DNA from: Ectobius pallidus
Taxonomy: Eukaryota > Arthropoda > Insecta > Blattodea > Ectobiidae
Assembly (NCBI GenBank): GCA_964059195.1
Contig: CAXKWD010000007.1
Location: 55,279,620 to 55,343,619 of the forward strand
Direction: 5' to 3'
Length of the DNA stretch: 64,000 nt
The notes under the pieces were generated by a model. It ran no database searches and was not told the origin of the DNA. It saw only the letters and a list, made by a program, of their open reading frames with translations. This document shows, piece after piece, positions 22,134-32,924 of the stretch; the stretch's first letter is position 1, and the number at the start of each line of letters is the position of its first letter. The translations under genes and the position numbers were made by a program.

Positions 22134-24592
22134 TTCAAAATGTAAATAATAATAATTTAATGGACAGTAATGTCAACAGCCCTATAACATCAATAAATTA
22201 TAATAAACTTAACCGATATTTTACTGATGAATTATTTTTTCCGGAAGGAGACATTGATTTTTGCTATGATAAGTTATTAGATTACATAGAACGAGGAATT
22301 AAACAATTTTCAAGAAATTATGATAAAAATCAAATACATAAAACGAGATATAAATCTAATGCACCTTGGATTAATGACAATTTGCTTTTATTGATCCAAA
22401 GAAGAGATATTTTACATGCATACAAGAAAAGATTTCCTCAAAACAAATTCATTTTATATGAATTTAATAAATTAAGAAATACTATTACCACAGAGAAGAG
22501 AAAATTAAAAGCAAAGTATTATGAAAATATGTTACAGTCTGTATCTGGAAATATCTCTTTGTTCTGGAAAAAAATAAAAGGCATCCTAACGAATTCAATA
22601 ACTAATGGTTCTATAAATCATGGAAATATAGATAAATTGATGTTAGATGGGACAGAGATAAACAACACTGACATTCCCGAAGAGCTTAATAATTATTTTG
22701 TAAATGTAGGCCCAAAACTTGCACAGGCTTCATTAAAAAAGAATATGGATAGTAACCAACAATCTATTGATATAGGTAAAAGAAATTCACTTTATTTAAC
22801 ACCCGTAACATCACATGAGGTTGAAAAGCATATTGACAGTTTAAAAAACAAAAGAAATGCAACAAAGGATGGAATAACAAACATATTTCTAAAGAAAACT
22901 AAAAAATCACTAAAATATGCCATTTCAGAATTCATTAATTATTCCTTCCTGAAGGGAGCTGTTCCAAAAAAATGCAAAATTGCCAGGGTTGTTCCCATTT
23001 TTAAGGGTGGAGATAGTTCAGATCCAGGAAATTACCGTCCAATCTCAATTTTACCAGCCCTATCAAAAATCTTAGAGAAATGTATGAAGGAAAGTATAAT
23101 AATTTTCTAGAAAATAACAAAATCCTGTATAAATACCAATATGGGTTTCGGAAAACTTCATCAACCTTATGTGCTGCAGTAGATATAATAGCCCAAATTG
23201 AGGATGCAATGGATAGTAACAAATTTTCTTCAGGACTATTTATTGACTTAAAGAAGGCATTTGATACTGTAGATCATGAATTACTTTTGGAAAAACTTGA
23301 ATGTTTTGGAATAAGAGGTATAGTGTTAGACTGGTTCAAAAGTTACCTAAAAGAACGCACACAATATACTTCAGTAAATGGATTGGACAGCAATGCTCAA
23401 GTAATAATTTGCGGGGTCCCACAGGGCTCGATATTAGGACCCATCCTTTTTCTAATATATGTAAATGATATTCAGACCTTACCTTTACATGGCATACCTT
23501 CACTTTTTGCTGATGATACTAGTATTTTTTATGTTGGTGATACAGTTGATGGATTATTATCATATAAGCATGAAGATCTCAAAATTCTAACAAAATGGTT
23601 AAGTCAAAATAAATTATCATTAAATGCCCAAAAGACAGCATATATGGTCTTTCATAAGCCAAACACACACACGGATACTAAATTTTTAGGCCTAACTATA
23701 GACCAACATTTAACTTGGAAAGGACACATCAACAATATATGTAGCAAAATTTCTCCAGTTATAGGGATATTTAGGCGAATAAGGGGAATATTGTCAACTC
23801 CTGGCTTGAGATCCTTATATTATTCACTAATACAGTCTCACATAACTTACATGTTATTTATCTGGGGTCGTTTTCATAAAACGGATCTTCAACCATTAAG
23901 AGTACTTCAGAATAGAGCAATCAGAATTTTACTAGGTGCACATTATTTGACACCAACTCGCATTCTTTATGAACAATCGAAAATCTTGCCGTTTGAGACC
24001 TTAGTTAAAGTAAATGCCATTACATATATGCACAGAGTAGTACATGGTAACATCCACAGTAATTTTCCAATAGAATATAACAAAGACATTCATAACTATG
24101 AAACAAGGCAAAAACAGAACATATACCTCACACATTCTTCAACTGTAACTTATGGGACAAAGGGATTAAAATATTATTTGATCAAAACATATAATGAATT
24201 ACCACAAGAACAAAAGAATATATTAAATTATAACAAATTTAAATCACAAATAAAACTCTTTTTAAAATCTAAGATTAATTAAGTTCTTTGATATAGTAAT
24301 AAATAGATACTGTATATTGATCACTATTATACTATGTAACTATGTTTCCCTTCATCATCTATCATTTCACTTCACTCTTAAAATCAAGTCATTTTGTTTT
24401 GTGTTCCTATATTCTGTACCTCTTCACTTTTGTACCTCTTGTATATATTGCACCTCTTGTATATTTATAAGTTATTTGTAATTGAAAATTTATGTATCAC
24501 AATGCATGTCATGTTGTATATAGCCCCTTAAGGTGAGCTTTGCTCGTTGGGGTTTTCTTACAATAAATAAATAAATAAATAAAATAAAATGA
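22134..24592 (+). mobile_element. 5'-truncated Jockey/CR1-like LINE inserted in the R2-type gene
   Basis: The copy starts in the region between endonuclease and RT, so the endonuclease is missing. It ends with a 3' UTR hairpin (about 24525-24555) and an AATAAATAAATA tail. AAAATG occurs at both junctions and may be the target duplication. Orientation is opposite to the R2-type gene. The ATG at 22079 that opens the reading frame is antisense R2 sequence. Confidence 0.85.
22140..24282 (+). pseudogene. LINE reverse transcriptase with one frameshift
   Basis: The first frame (to 23110) holds the pre-RT region and the fingers: ending NYRPISILPALSKILEKCM. A one-base shift near 23080-23090 moves the reading to a second frame that runs to 24282 and contains YQYGFRKTSST, GLFIDLKKAFDTVDH, GVPQGSILGPILF and FADDTSIFYV, then the thumb and a C-terminal segment with QNRAIRILLG and a YGTKGLKYYL-like end. 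All RT motifs are present. With the 5' truncation and the frameshift it cannot be functional. Motifs resemble Jockey/CR1-group enzymes. Confidence 0.88.
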
Positions 24593-24765
24593 TTCTTCAG
24601 TGTTGAGTATTTGTGAAGCTGTACCATTTCTAGTAACTCCATCGCTGTTACTTTCTCCTTCAATATCAACATTTGAATCCTGAGAGGAACTATGACTTCT
24701 GGCAATGTGAATGTTAATCCCTCTTCTGGTAAATTTTTTTCCACATAACACACAGGGAACTAGGT
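24593..24765 (-). pseudogene. R2-type element: first N-terminal zinc finger and 5' end
   Basis: The minus strand gives CVLCGKKFTRRGINIHIARS followed by H, a C2H2 finger with the FTRRGIN core seen in R2-like proteins, then a Ser-rich linker. Just upstream the frame closes with a TGA and no ATG is available. R2 elements often lack an obvious initiator AUG, but the 5' end could also be truncated here. Confidence 0.78.
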
Positions 24766-25195
24766 CTAGAACACTCCCTGAAGAGGGGACTCATAAATAA
24801 CTTGTATGATGATTGCCAAAAGTATAATACTGAGAAAAATTGACGGTTGTCAAGGAAAATAAACAACATGAAATAGCCATTTAAAAAAATATAGTTTTGC
24901 AAAAGAAATAGGCACTATAAGCACTCACTAATACTTGCAGACGTTCCATGACATTGAAATTTCTTGAATAGCTTTCAAGTTCTTATTTTGTAACTTTATA
25001 ACTCTTTATAATTATAAATAAATACGAGACCATACATGGCAAGGTCTGGCCAAGTAAACAACAATAATAATAATTATTATTATACGTCGTCCAACAGATT
25101 TTGTTTGAAGATGATTTAAAAGAGCGCAGTGTTAAATTGCGTGAAGGTAAATAATAATAATAAATTAATGTTTAGTGGGATTCAATCAAAAGGAA
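24766..25195. other. Junction interval, no gene seen
   Basis: AT-rich sequence between the R2-type 5' end and the Gypsy RT remnant, with ATT repeats near 25060-25080. The exact 5' end of the R2-type element is not resolved here. Confidence 0.4.
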
Positions 25196-25645
25196 TGTTT
25201 GAAAACAGAATTAAATAATTTAATTTATTTAATAAAGACAAGTGAAGTTTATTCAGATGTAGGAAAGGTCCGAGCTATAAAGAATTTTTCAAAATTGAAA
25301 ATAGCAAAGATGATAAATCATTCGTAACTTAATAATTGATTATAAAAAATTATAACGAGTTTGACCAGAAGTTGAAATTGGTAAAGGATATGTTAAGAAT
25401 AGATCATGAATGGGAATGGACAGGAAAGAGTAAGAAGTTTTTAATATGTTAAAACATTATGGAATGTAGGAATTAGTTACTGGATACGAAGTTTAAAATA
25501 ATGGCATATCAGAAAGTTTTTAAGTGATGGTAGAAATTAAGTTTTTGGTTAAAGAATGATGAGATGTGGGTTAATTTTAAAAGAATTTGATTATGAGGTA
25601 ATTTATCAATCTGAAATAAGCTTTACAACTACAAAAACATTATAA
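25196..25645 (+). pseudogene. Decayed Gypsy RT end and RNase H (right piece of the old Gypsy element)
   Basis: Short readable stretches in changing frames follow the order of a Gypsy pol: KVRAIKNFSK (compare the K-AI--FP-P segment after the RT), FIKNYNEFDQKLKLVKDMLR followed by HEWEWT (the start of the RNase H region, usually YRRFI-NF...W-W), and later ILKEFDYEVIYQS, which matches the conserved L-EYDYE--Y--G end of RNase H. Stops and shifts are frequent. Strand and order fit with the gag remnant at 5.9-7.2 kb, the two being separated by the R2-type insertion. Confidence 0.6.
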
Positions 25646-26499
25646 CATAAATCTGAAGATTCAATGTCAGAAGAAAATCCACTGTATGATAACTCAAGTT
25701 TGTCAAGGAAGCAGGTGTTATTTTACAGTTACGCAACATCAGCTGTAGAAAGCATACTGCTGAATTAACGTATTTGTTATTGACATAATGACATGAGTCA
25801 GTTGTACTAGTAGCATCAGAACAATAATTATTCTTCCTCAGTGCATAGCAAATAGCAGAGATAATTAAATTGAATTCATGTTGAAATAGGTTATATCAAA
25901 TCTCTTTTTATAGATTAATGTACGCAAGTTATGAGAGACGAAATAAGGTCAAGTGAATTAAACGGCATAATGGCAGTGTTAAAATATCAAAGTTTTCGTG
26001 GAATATTTAAAATGTGTTTGTCAAATTGAACAGAATGAATTAAATAAATAAATTTAACTTGTTGATTGCGAATAGAATATCACTCCTCACACTGAGTAAC
26101 ATAGACTTCATATAAAGTATGCTAGGGAAGGTAGGCAAAATTACTGGGTAATTTAACAAACAGAGAGAAAATTGTTATCTAAGTATGACAATATTGTAGA
26201 GAGGTCAAACGAAGGTTTCTGAAGAACTGGATAAATGGCTGAAATTAAAAAGGCAACGAACCGCCTATAATTCATCTTGTATTTTTGCAAGAGGGGTACG
26301 AAGAGTCGTACGAAAATAAGTAAAAAGGCAACGAACTGCCTGTGCATATTATCTTTTTGTTGGCAAGGGACAAAACATAATATGGGTACGAAATGACGTA
26401 CAAGAGAGAAAATTGATGGTAAAACGTAAACAATTGGAAATAGGACTAATTAGAGAACGAAACCATGTGTTCGTAAATAGAGACTTAATCTGAGGAAAA
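25646..26499. other. No gene; contains a short duplicated motif
   Basis: Purine-rich, probably more decayed Gypsy interior. A segment beginning AGGCAACGAA occurs at 26251 and again about 75 bp later at 26325, each followed by GGGTACGAA and a GTCGTACG-like inverted motif. Confidence 0.4.
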
Positions 26500-27270
26500 G
26501 GATTTCATTAAGTTTTGTGTATGGGGCCTTGCAAGACTTAAGAAATAAGTCAGGATTATGTAATCCGTAAAACATCGAAAGAGAAAGAAAATTGTAAGAT
26601 CTTAAAGAAAAGAATTTCATTCAGTTTTGTACATGTCTTTGTAAGAATTGTGAGAAATAAGAAATATTGATGTACCTTAAAACCTCGGAGGAGAGAAATA
26701 TGTGAGGTTTAGATAAAAGAAAGTTTAAAACAAATTTTGTGTGGGTCTTTGTGAAAGTTGTAAAAGTTAATTGTGAAGTAAATGTAATCCTTTGTCTACG
26801 AAGGAAGGAAAGAAAAATGTAAAATTGATAGAAAAGAAATGTATATACAAAATTATGTATGAGTTTTTAGGAGACTCATGAGAAATATTTCAGGGTGATG
26901 TACCGTAACATCTGAAGAAAAGAAACTTGTAAGGTTTAGAGAAAAGGAATTAAATTAAATTTTGTGTATGAGTCATCACGAGAACCATGAGAACTAAGTA
27001 AGATGGATGTAAGTAAAATCAGGAGGAAAGAAAATAGTAAAACAGATTGTAAAGTGTAAAGACACGTTTATTAAAATTTTGTGTATTAATTTTGGCGAGA
27101 CAGATGGTAAAGAATTTGATTGATGGAAACATGAAAAGATTCAGATCTAAGGAAAATAAATATATAAAAATTTGGTATATGATTAATTGCACATGAAATT
27201 TTTTGAAAATTAAGTTTGTTTTGAAAATATTAATAAGTTACTAAAATTCAAGAATGATGGATGCAAGCAT
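26500..27270. repeat. Degenerate tandem repeat, period about 112 bp
   Basis: A landmark of the form TTTTGTGTATG...GAGA recurs near 26513, 26626, 26737, 26850, 26962, 27078 and 27172, a spacing of 111-116 bp with a shorter last step. Copies have diverged strongly and are purine-rich. No protein is encoded. The array is cut on the right by the TIR transposon. Confidence 0.75.
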
Positions 27271-27275
27271 AAGTA

Positions 27276-29495
27276 ATAGTCCAGTATATAGGTAGCGAAA
27301 AAAGGGTCCACCTTGCATTAATTAGGGTAAAAGATTTTTCTTTCTTATATTGTTTGGTATTGTAAGAGTAGTGTAAATCTAAGTTTTCGACCTCGAAAGC
27401 CCTAGGGACAACTTTCTGTGAGCAAAAAACCTCGAAATTTTTGCACTTTTTTCAGTTTATCGGAAAAATCTCCTAGATATCTACTCCTCGCAAACATTTG
27501 TCTATCACCATTCGAAAGAGCATAAACTTTCCTGCAAAATGCACTGGTCAAACTTTAATTTCCATGTAGTATTACAGGTACTATAGTACTTGGAATTTTA
27601 AAAAATATATATCAAAAGGCGTGTATTGGCCCATTTTATCCATTTATGGTGGTTTATGTAGTCCATTATGCGTTTTAGTTATGAATGACCATTCATTATG
27701 TATATGTACATGTATTACAAGGTTACCTATGGGGGGGGGGTCAATTCGATGAACATAAATTTACGACCAGATAACATAGAAAGTTTAAAATCAGTTTAAA
27801 ATTACGTAACTTAGGTGTTAAAAAAATTATTTTTTAATTCCTTTTTTTTAAGCGAGGTCTACTTTTCACAGTTGCATACTGCCCGTGTAAGGTAAATAAA
27901 TCACAGAATTGCTTAATTATAATGCCAATTTGTGATTTTATTCGTATTTAGGTTGAAAGGTGAGAGAAATGAGTCAGCAAACGTTGTGATGAGAGGAGGG
28001 GTTCTGTCGGTCTGTTGGTCTTAAATAGGCTAGCGGACAGTGGACACACGGGAAGGTCTATCTGCAATATATTGTGATACCATGGAAACTTACTGCAGTG
28101 ATTACAGTGTCATCTGAGCAGTATGTAGACGCAAGGTCCTCTCGAGTGGATCTTGACAAGGATGATACACTGAAACTGAAGCTATGGTTTGTTCAGCACG
28201 ATCCGTTTCCCATAACAGACTCTATAATGTTAATAAACAGTGGAGTACTAGGTGAAAAGCAGGGTAATTGTCAATGATCCCAAGAAGTAGGCAAGACCTG
28301 TATGGCAAAAATTATTGGTAAAAACTTCAAAAGCCTACACTTGAAACGAAATGATAAAGTAATTACACAGTAATTAAAAATGTCACGAACACCTTGAAGA
28401 TTGGTTTCAAACAGGTGACCACTGTTGATGCATTGATATTGTTTCAGGGAACCTGCATAGCAAAGACTTGAAGAGGTACTTCACCTACGAACTTGCTCCT
28501 TCTTTGTTCAGCAAAGAAGGATTATGAAAGGGTACCAAATCATTACGAAGTTTTCAAGCCTCTAGATATCCAAATATCGTTTCTGAAATGTACGTTGGTT
28601 ATTGTCATTCATAAAGTACTTTGGCAAAGCAATGAATCATTTGGTTTTATCTGCAAGAGGTACGTCAGCTATGTTAAGAAGCAATATGAGTCGGAATGAA
28701 TTATCGTGAGATACCCAATTCAAGCCAAAACATACACCTTCTCAAATCAGGAAGGAGTGGCAAACATGACGCTCACTTCAGAACCTCATATCTATTTATT
28801 CATGCTTTTAGTGGTTGAGATGCCACCTGAATTCCATTTGACCATGGAAAAACAAAACTTTCCATTGCAAAGAACCAAGCTTGAAAAAATACACTTCAGT
28901 TTTTACAAGTTGACTGCAACCAAGGAAGAAATCAGTCATGCAGGACCCCTCCGCTCATCATAACGTTCGCTGACTCATTTCTCCCACCTTTCAACCTAAA
29001 TACAAATAAAATCACAAATTGGCATTATAATTAAGCAATTCTGTGATTTATTTACCTTACACGGGCAGTATGCTACTGTGAACAGTAGACCTCGCATAAA
29101 AAAAAGGAATTCAAAAATAATTTTTTTAACACCTAAGTTACATAATTTTAAACGGATTTTAAACTTTCTATGTTATCCGGTCGTAAATTTATGTTCATCG
29201 AATTGACCCCCCCCCCCATAGGTAACCTTGTAATACATGTACATATACATAATGAATGGTCATTCATAACTAAAACGCATAATGGACTACATAAACCACC
29301 ATAAATGGATAAAATGGGCCAATACACGCCTTTTGATATATATTTTTTAAAATTCCAAGTACTATAGTACCTGTAATACTACATGGAAATTAAAGTTTGA
29401 CCAGTGCATTTTGCAGGAAATTTTATGACAAATGTTTGCGAGGAGTAGATATTGCAATTAATGCAAGGTGGATTGTATCTATATACTGGACTATA
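27276..29495. mobile_element. DNA transposon with terminal inverted repeats of about 550 bp or more
   Basis: Left arm about 27276-28007 and right arm about 28946-29495 are inverted copies. They start ATAGTCCAGTATATA and its complement and share a G10/C11 run, the motif around ACACGGGCAGTATGC, and the arm inner end near GAGGGGT. The left arm carries about 130 extra bases near 27335-27470 that are absent on the right. The centre encodes a broken protein. A target duplication is not evident, because the inverted match runs to the flank. Confidence 0.88.
28050..28963 (+). pseudogene. Transposon-borne protein of unknown family, broken
   Basis: Between the arms several frames give plausible protein: 28074-28277 holds LKLKLWFVQHDPFPITDSIM and a GVLGEKQGN segment; the next frame adds VGKTCM and HLKRNDKVIT; around 28470 a stretch reads RYFTYELAPSLFSKEGL. 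The last two look like the C-terminal blocks of a protein I have seen in other insect transposon-like sequences, but I cannot name the family. At least three frame changes or stops break it. It is likely the transposase or an accessory gene of this element. Confidence 0.45.
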
Positions 29496-29582
29496 ATAAA
29501 ATTTAAGGAAAATAATTTTATTAAATGTTGTGTAGGGTTAAGAATACTAACAAAATTTAAGTAGATGCAAATATATATATAT

Positions 29583-30074
29583 AGAGACCTTTTTTTGAAG
29601 TGCTCGGGAAAACGGCGGGTTGCGTGGTCGGCGGCCGGTACTCTAGGTCCCCGGCGCGCGTGCTACTTCTCTCAGGAACTTCTACGATCTTCTAAGATAA
29701 TAAACGTTCAATTGTACTCACCAAGCTTACAGGTGTTGCTGAAAATGCTCTCCATTTGATTGTACACATCTTCTAATAAAAGAATGAACAACATTTTCAA
29801 GTTCTACCGCAGTGATGGCTTCAATTTCTTCTCTGATGTAGCATTTTAGTTAATCGAAAGATGTGGATTCTTCCTGTAAACCCTACCTTTTAGTGTCCCC
29901 CACAAATAAAAATAACAGGACGTTAATTAAGGGCTTCGTGGAGACCACAGGTCTTCACTAATTACCCTCTATCTTAGAAGATCGTAGAAGTGCCAGAGAG
30001 AAGTAGAGACCTAGAGTACCGGCCGCCGACCACGCAACCCGCCGTTTTCCCGAGCACTTCGAGAAAAGGTCTCT
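29583..30074. mobile_element. Foldback element with GC-rich arms of about 110 bp
   Basis: AGAGACC at 29583 pairs with GGTCTCT ending at 30074. The arms (29583-29701 and 29965-30074) are near-perfect inverted copies except for a GC-rich bulge in the left one (29650-29662). They stand out as GC-rich in very AT-rich surroundings. The centre carries a transposase scrap. Confidence 0.85.
29705..29915 (-). pseudogene. Mariner/IS630-type transposase, C-terminal scrap
   Basis: Read on the minus strand this gives LWGTLKGRVYRKNPH, then after a shift REEIEAI, and FIRRCVQSNGEHFQQH. This order (W-LK--VY---P followed by R-EI--I and a final GGHF-like helix) is the end of the DDE domain in mariner/IS630-type transposases of arthropods. 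Only the last 60-70 residues remain, with at least one stop and one frameshift. Location inside the foldback suggests capture or a remnant of its own transposase. Confidence 0.65.
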
Positions 30075-30711
30075 GTATAATATAAGGATAAGAATTTTAT
30101 TAAAATCTGCATAATGATTAAGAGAATAATAGTAAGTGACTAAAGAAAGTATAAATTACTAAAACCACAATTAAAGTTAAAATATATTTTGATGAAGTGG
30201 AGGAAATCGAGTTTTGTACGAATAAACAAGGAGATGGTATTTAAGGAGGATAGTAAGTAAGTAAAGGAAATCTAGAAAAGTATAAGTAAAGATGGAATGA
30301 GTTGAGAAAATTGCTGAGTGTATCGATTTGCATATGGTAGGAAATTACAGATGGTATTTCCAGTTTGGAAAAGAGATTTAATGGAGTGTTAGAAAGAAAG
30401 GAAACAAGGGAAGTATTTCCACTACTTAAGAAATAAGAGGCGTAATTTTTTATTGGTAAAAAATATATATATGTATTTAGTGTATTGTTTGAGAAATTGT
30501 TTTTAGAAAAGGCAAGGAAATTTTATAAGTGATTAAACTTAAAGATACAAGGAATGATAATTAAAAACGATTTAAATGAGTAATCTAAATAGTGTCAAGT
30601 CCATGCTAATATGAATCAGAATAAATAAAAAGGAATCTAAATACAATAATCAAATAATCCGGTCGTCACAATTGTACATAAAATACAGCCATCCATATAC
30701 GTCTTAAGACA
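30075..30711. other. AT-rich, no gene
   Basis: Purine-rich sequence similar in style to 25.6-27.2 kb, probably its continuation before the transposon insertions. Nothing is recognisable. Confidence 0.4.
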
Positions 30712-32732
30712 TTAAACAAAGTAAAAGATTTCTTCAAGAGCAAGATTTTTAGGGAAAATGCCCATAATGCAAGCAAGAATAGCAATACTGATTCTCTGCC
30801 TCAGGAAAGTCGTGGATCGAGAATCTCCGTTTTGAGCCTCAAGTTTCTTTCCTATATCTGAGATCAATGACTTAGCCTCAGCGCACCAAGGTCCCATGGT
30901 TTCAACTGCGAAAGCAATAAACTCATACCTATGTAGCAGGTCACGGTACTTATTTCTTTTGATGTTCACTGCAGATAATGCTGCTGAACCTGCTAATTTT
31001 GACGTGCTAGGTAAATGGGATGAAGCCAAGGTATCCACACAGGTGGCATCCCATAGAAGAGATCTACCACGAGACCATGGAATTAATGTCAGGCCATCTG
31101 GACGTTTCCCATCACTGCGGCTTATTCCGGCAGGCTCCAGAATTGAAGGAATTTCAGCTGAAGTAAGCGCTCTATGGAGAATATCATTGAGCATGAAATG
31201 TCTAGAAAATCTCCCATTATTTTTGGGGCAGCTTAGACCATGCATGCCAAAGCAGTCAACAACAGCTCCACATAAGCATTTACCATATAGGGAAAACAGA
31301 TCTTGCAGCCTAGTCTTAGAGCAATCGCAATCTTGAAGGACGTGTCATCAATTAGAGTTCCAATATGAGAGGATGGGACAGCCAGAAGCCATGATCCCGA
31401 TTCTCTTTCTTGTAAGGCGTGGATTCTAGCCCGGTCAACGTCAGTTTGTGAGGACGATTGAAGGGATTCAAGCACATAGGACGCTTGGATGTAATCCCAC
31501 GATTTTTGTATCGCAGGATTATCTGGTAGGATATGATTAGTTGAAGAACTGTGCCACTTCTCAAGAGCTTCAGCCATAAAGGGGATCTCCATTTCATCAC
31601 TGTGACTGGGGAAAGTTGATTTGACGAAATCGAGAACTCCAAATGCAGAAGCCAGAAAAGCAGGTAGGCAGACATCACTGACGTTGCGGACTCCAAGCTC
31701 ACCAAACCGAACTGGTAAAGTAGCTAAGGTCCAGATTTTGTCTTCCAGGCTTATATTCAAAATAGATTCCAAACAGTTCCTTAATTGAACGTCAGTTTCT
31801 TGAAGAGATGGAAACAACCAAAGTGGGGTTGTGCGAAAGAAGTATGTCAATCTTGGAATGAAAAAACAGTTCTTCAAAAGAAAATAAGCCGTGTGAGAGG
31901 ATAGTGAGTATAATCCTTCAAATAATATTTTCATAGATTCCAACTTTTCACGAAAACTTGGTTCAACAGCTGGAGTCAAAATTGGGGAACCAAGGAGAGT
32001 CAGGTAGAAATTTGAAATTGTCTTAATACCTGGGGCAATATCCTCAAAGATCGAAACCACATTGCCATCCTTTGCAGAACAAAAGAACAATTCACACTTG
32101 TCAGGGTTAACTTCCAGTCCAAGGAGTCTGCAGGCTTCTATAACAGCTTTAAGGTCACATTATACAACATCTGGTTCACCGCCCGAAGTGCCATCATCCA
32201 AGTAGAATAAATTCAATTCACTATGTAATTGATTTATAACTGAGTTCAGAGTAAGACTAAAAAGTAGGGGACCTGCAGGATCACCTTGTTGAACTCCTCT
32301 CTGTGATAAAATCACTTCAGTATTGTAGAAAAGCTTGGAAGGTAGGCTGTAAGCCTGCCATATGTATGCATATGCGTTGGGAATTTTATCTTTAATAGAA
32401 CGGAGCATACAGTCTCTTTCTATGCAGTTGAAAGCGTTTCTAAAATCAATTTTAAGAAGAACTTTCCTAGTAAGCTCATTATTGCGAAGAAAAGCACGCG
32501 TCGAGTGTATAATAGATTCACAACCCTTGGAGGTGCCAAATCCAAGTTGGTGAGGTTGTAAGGAAGTGCTGACTTCATCCCGCAGAGAAATGCAAACTAA
32601 TTTAGACACTAGTCTGCGAAAGAAATTTCCGATTGCTATGGGACGTATGCCGCCACATTTATTTCCAATGGCTATTAAGGACGCTCCATATAGATAAGGG
32701 CAAATTTCATTGGCAACATTACCAGCTAACAT
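30712..32732 (-). pseudogene. RLE-type non-LTR retrotransposon of an unusual YLDD class, 5' truncated
   Basis: Minus-strand reading starts in the RT: GGIRPIAIGNFFRRLVSKL, LLKIDFRNAFNCIERD, GVQQGDPAGPLLFSL and YLDDGTSGG as the catalytic box. An in-frame stop follows (32160-32162), after which the same frame continues through LGLEVNPDKCELFF and a long helical domain. A frameshift near 31265-31300 leads into CGAVVDCFGMHGLSC, a compact C/H knuckle, then NDILHRAL, GKRPDGLTLIPWSRG and LLWDATCVDTLA, which match the RPD...D endonuclease core. A C-terminal helical region ends at 30712. The N-terminus is lost at 32732. The layout is RLE-type, but GVQQGDP, YLDD and the HGLSC knuckle differ from R2; I cannot name the clade. 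Confidence 0.8.
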
Positions 32733-32924
32733 ATTTATTTATTTTGTAGTCTTTCTGCACAACGCAGATTGCCTTGCAGACAAAGAATATCTTTCAACAA
32801 AGTATACACAAAAATTACAAGCTTTCAGTAAAATCATAAACATAATGACAGGAAAATTCAAATAATCAGTAGTAAAAATCATTAAACTTTAAAAAAAAGG
32901 AAATCTGTCCAGCTTAATTGTTGT
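32733..32924. other. Short junction between two retrotransposon remnants
   Basis: ATTTATTTATTT at 32733-32745 followed by AT-rich sequence, probably the 3' end of the R2-type fragment to the right. Confidence 0.4.

Larger units (their letters stand above)
7240..24765 (-). mobile_element. R2-type non-LTR retrotransposon carrying four nested insertions
   Basis: Read on the minus strand, fragments in the correct order build one RLE-type element: two N-terminal zinc fingers (24.7 and 22.1 kb), a linker (13.79-13.19 kb), reverse transcriptase (12.89-11.74 kb), and a CCHC knuckle with restriction-like endonuclease (8.39-7.44 kb), then a short A/T-rich 3' end. Removing the inserts and one copy of each target duplication keeps the reading frame at the LTR-element junction and gives sensible protein at the others. 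I see one base-level frameshift beside the SINE and a possible stop at the 22.1-kb LINE junction. The flanks are Gypsy-like remnants, not 28S rDNA, so this copy is outside the classical R2 site. The element was almost intact when it was hit. Confidence 0.85.

Noticed and set aside
22079..22137. ATG and first 18 codons of the long frame leading into the LINE RT
   Set aside because: This is antisense sequence of the R2-type zinc finger; the LINE begins further right.
30896..31336. 146-codon plus-strand frame
   Set aside because: Antisense of the RLE-type endonuclease domain.
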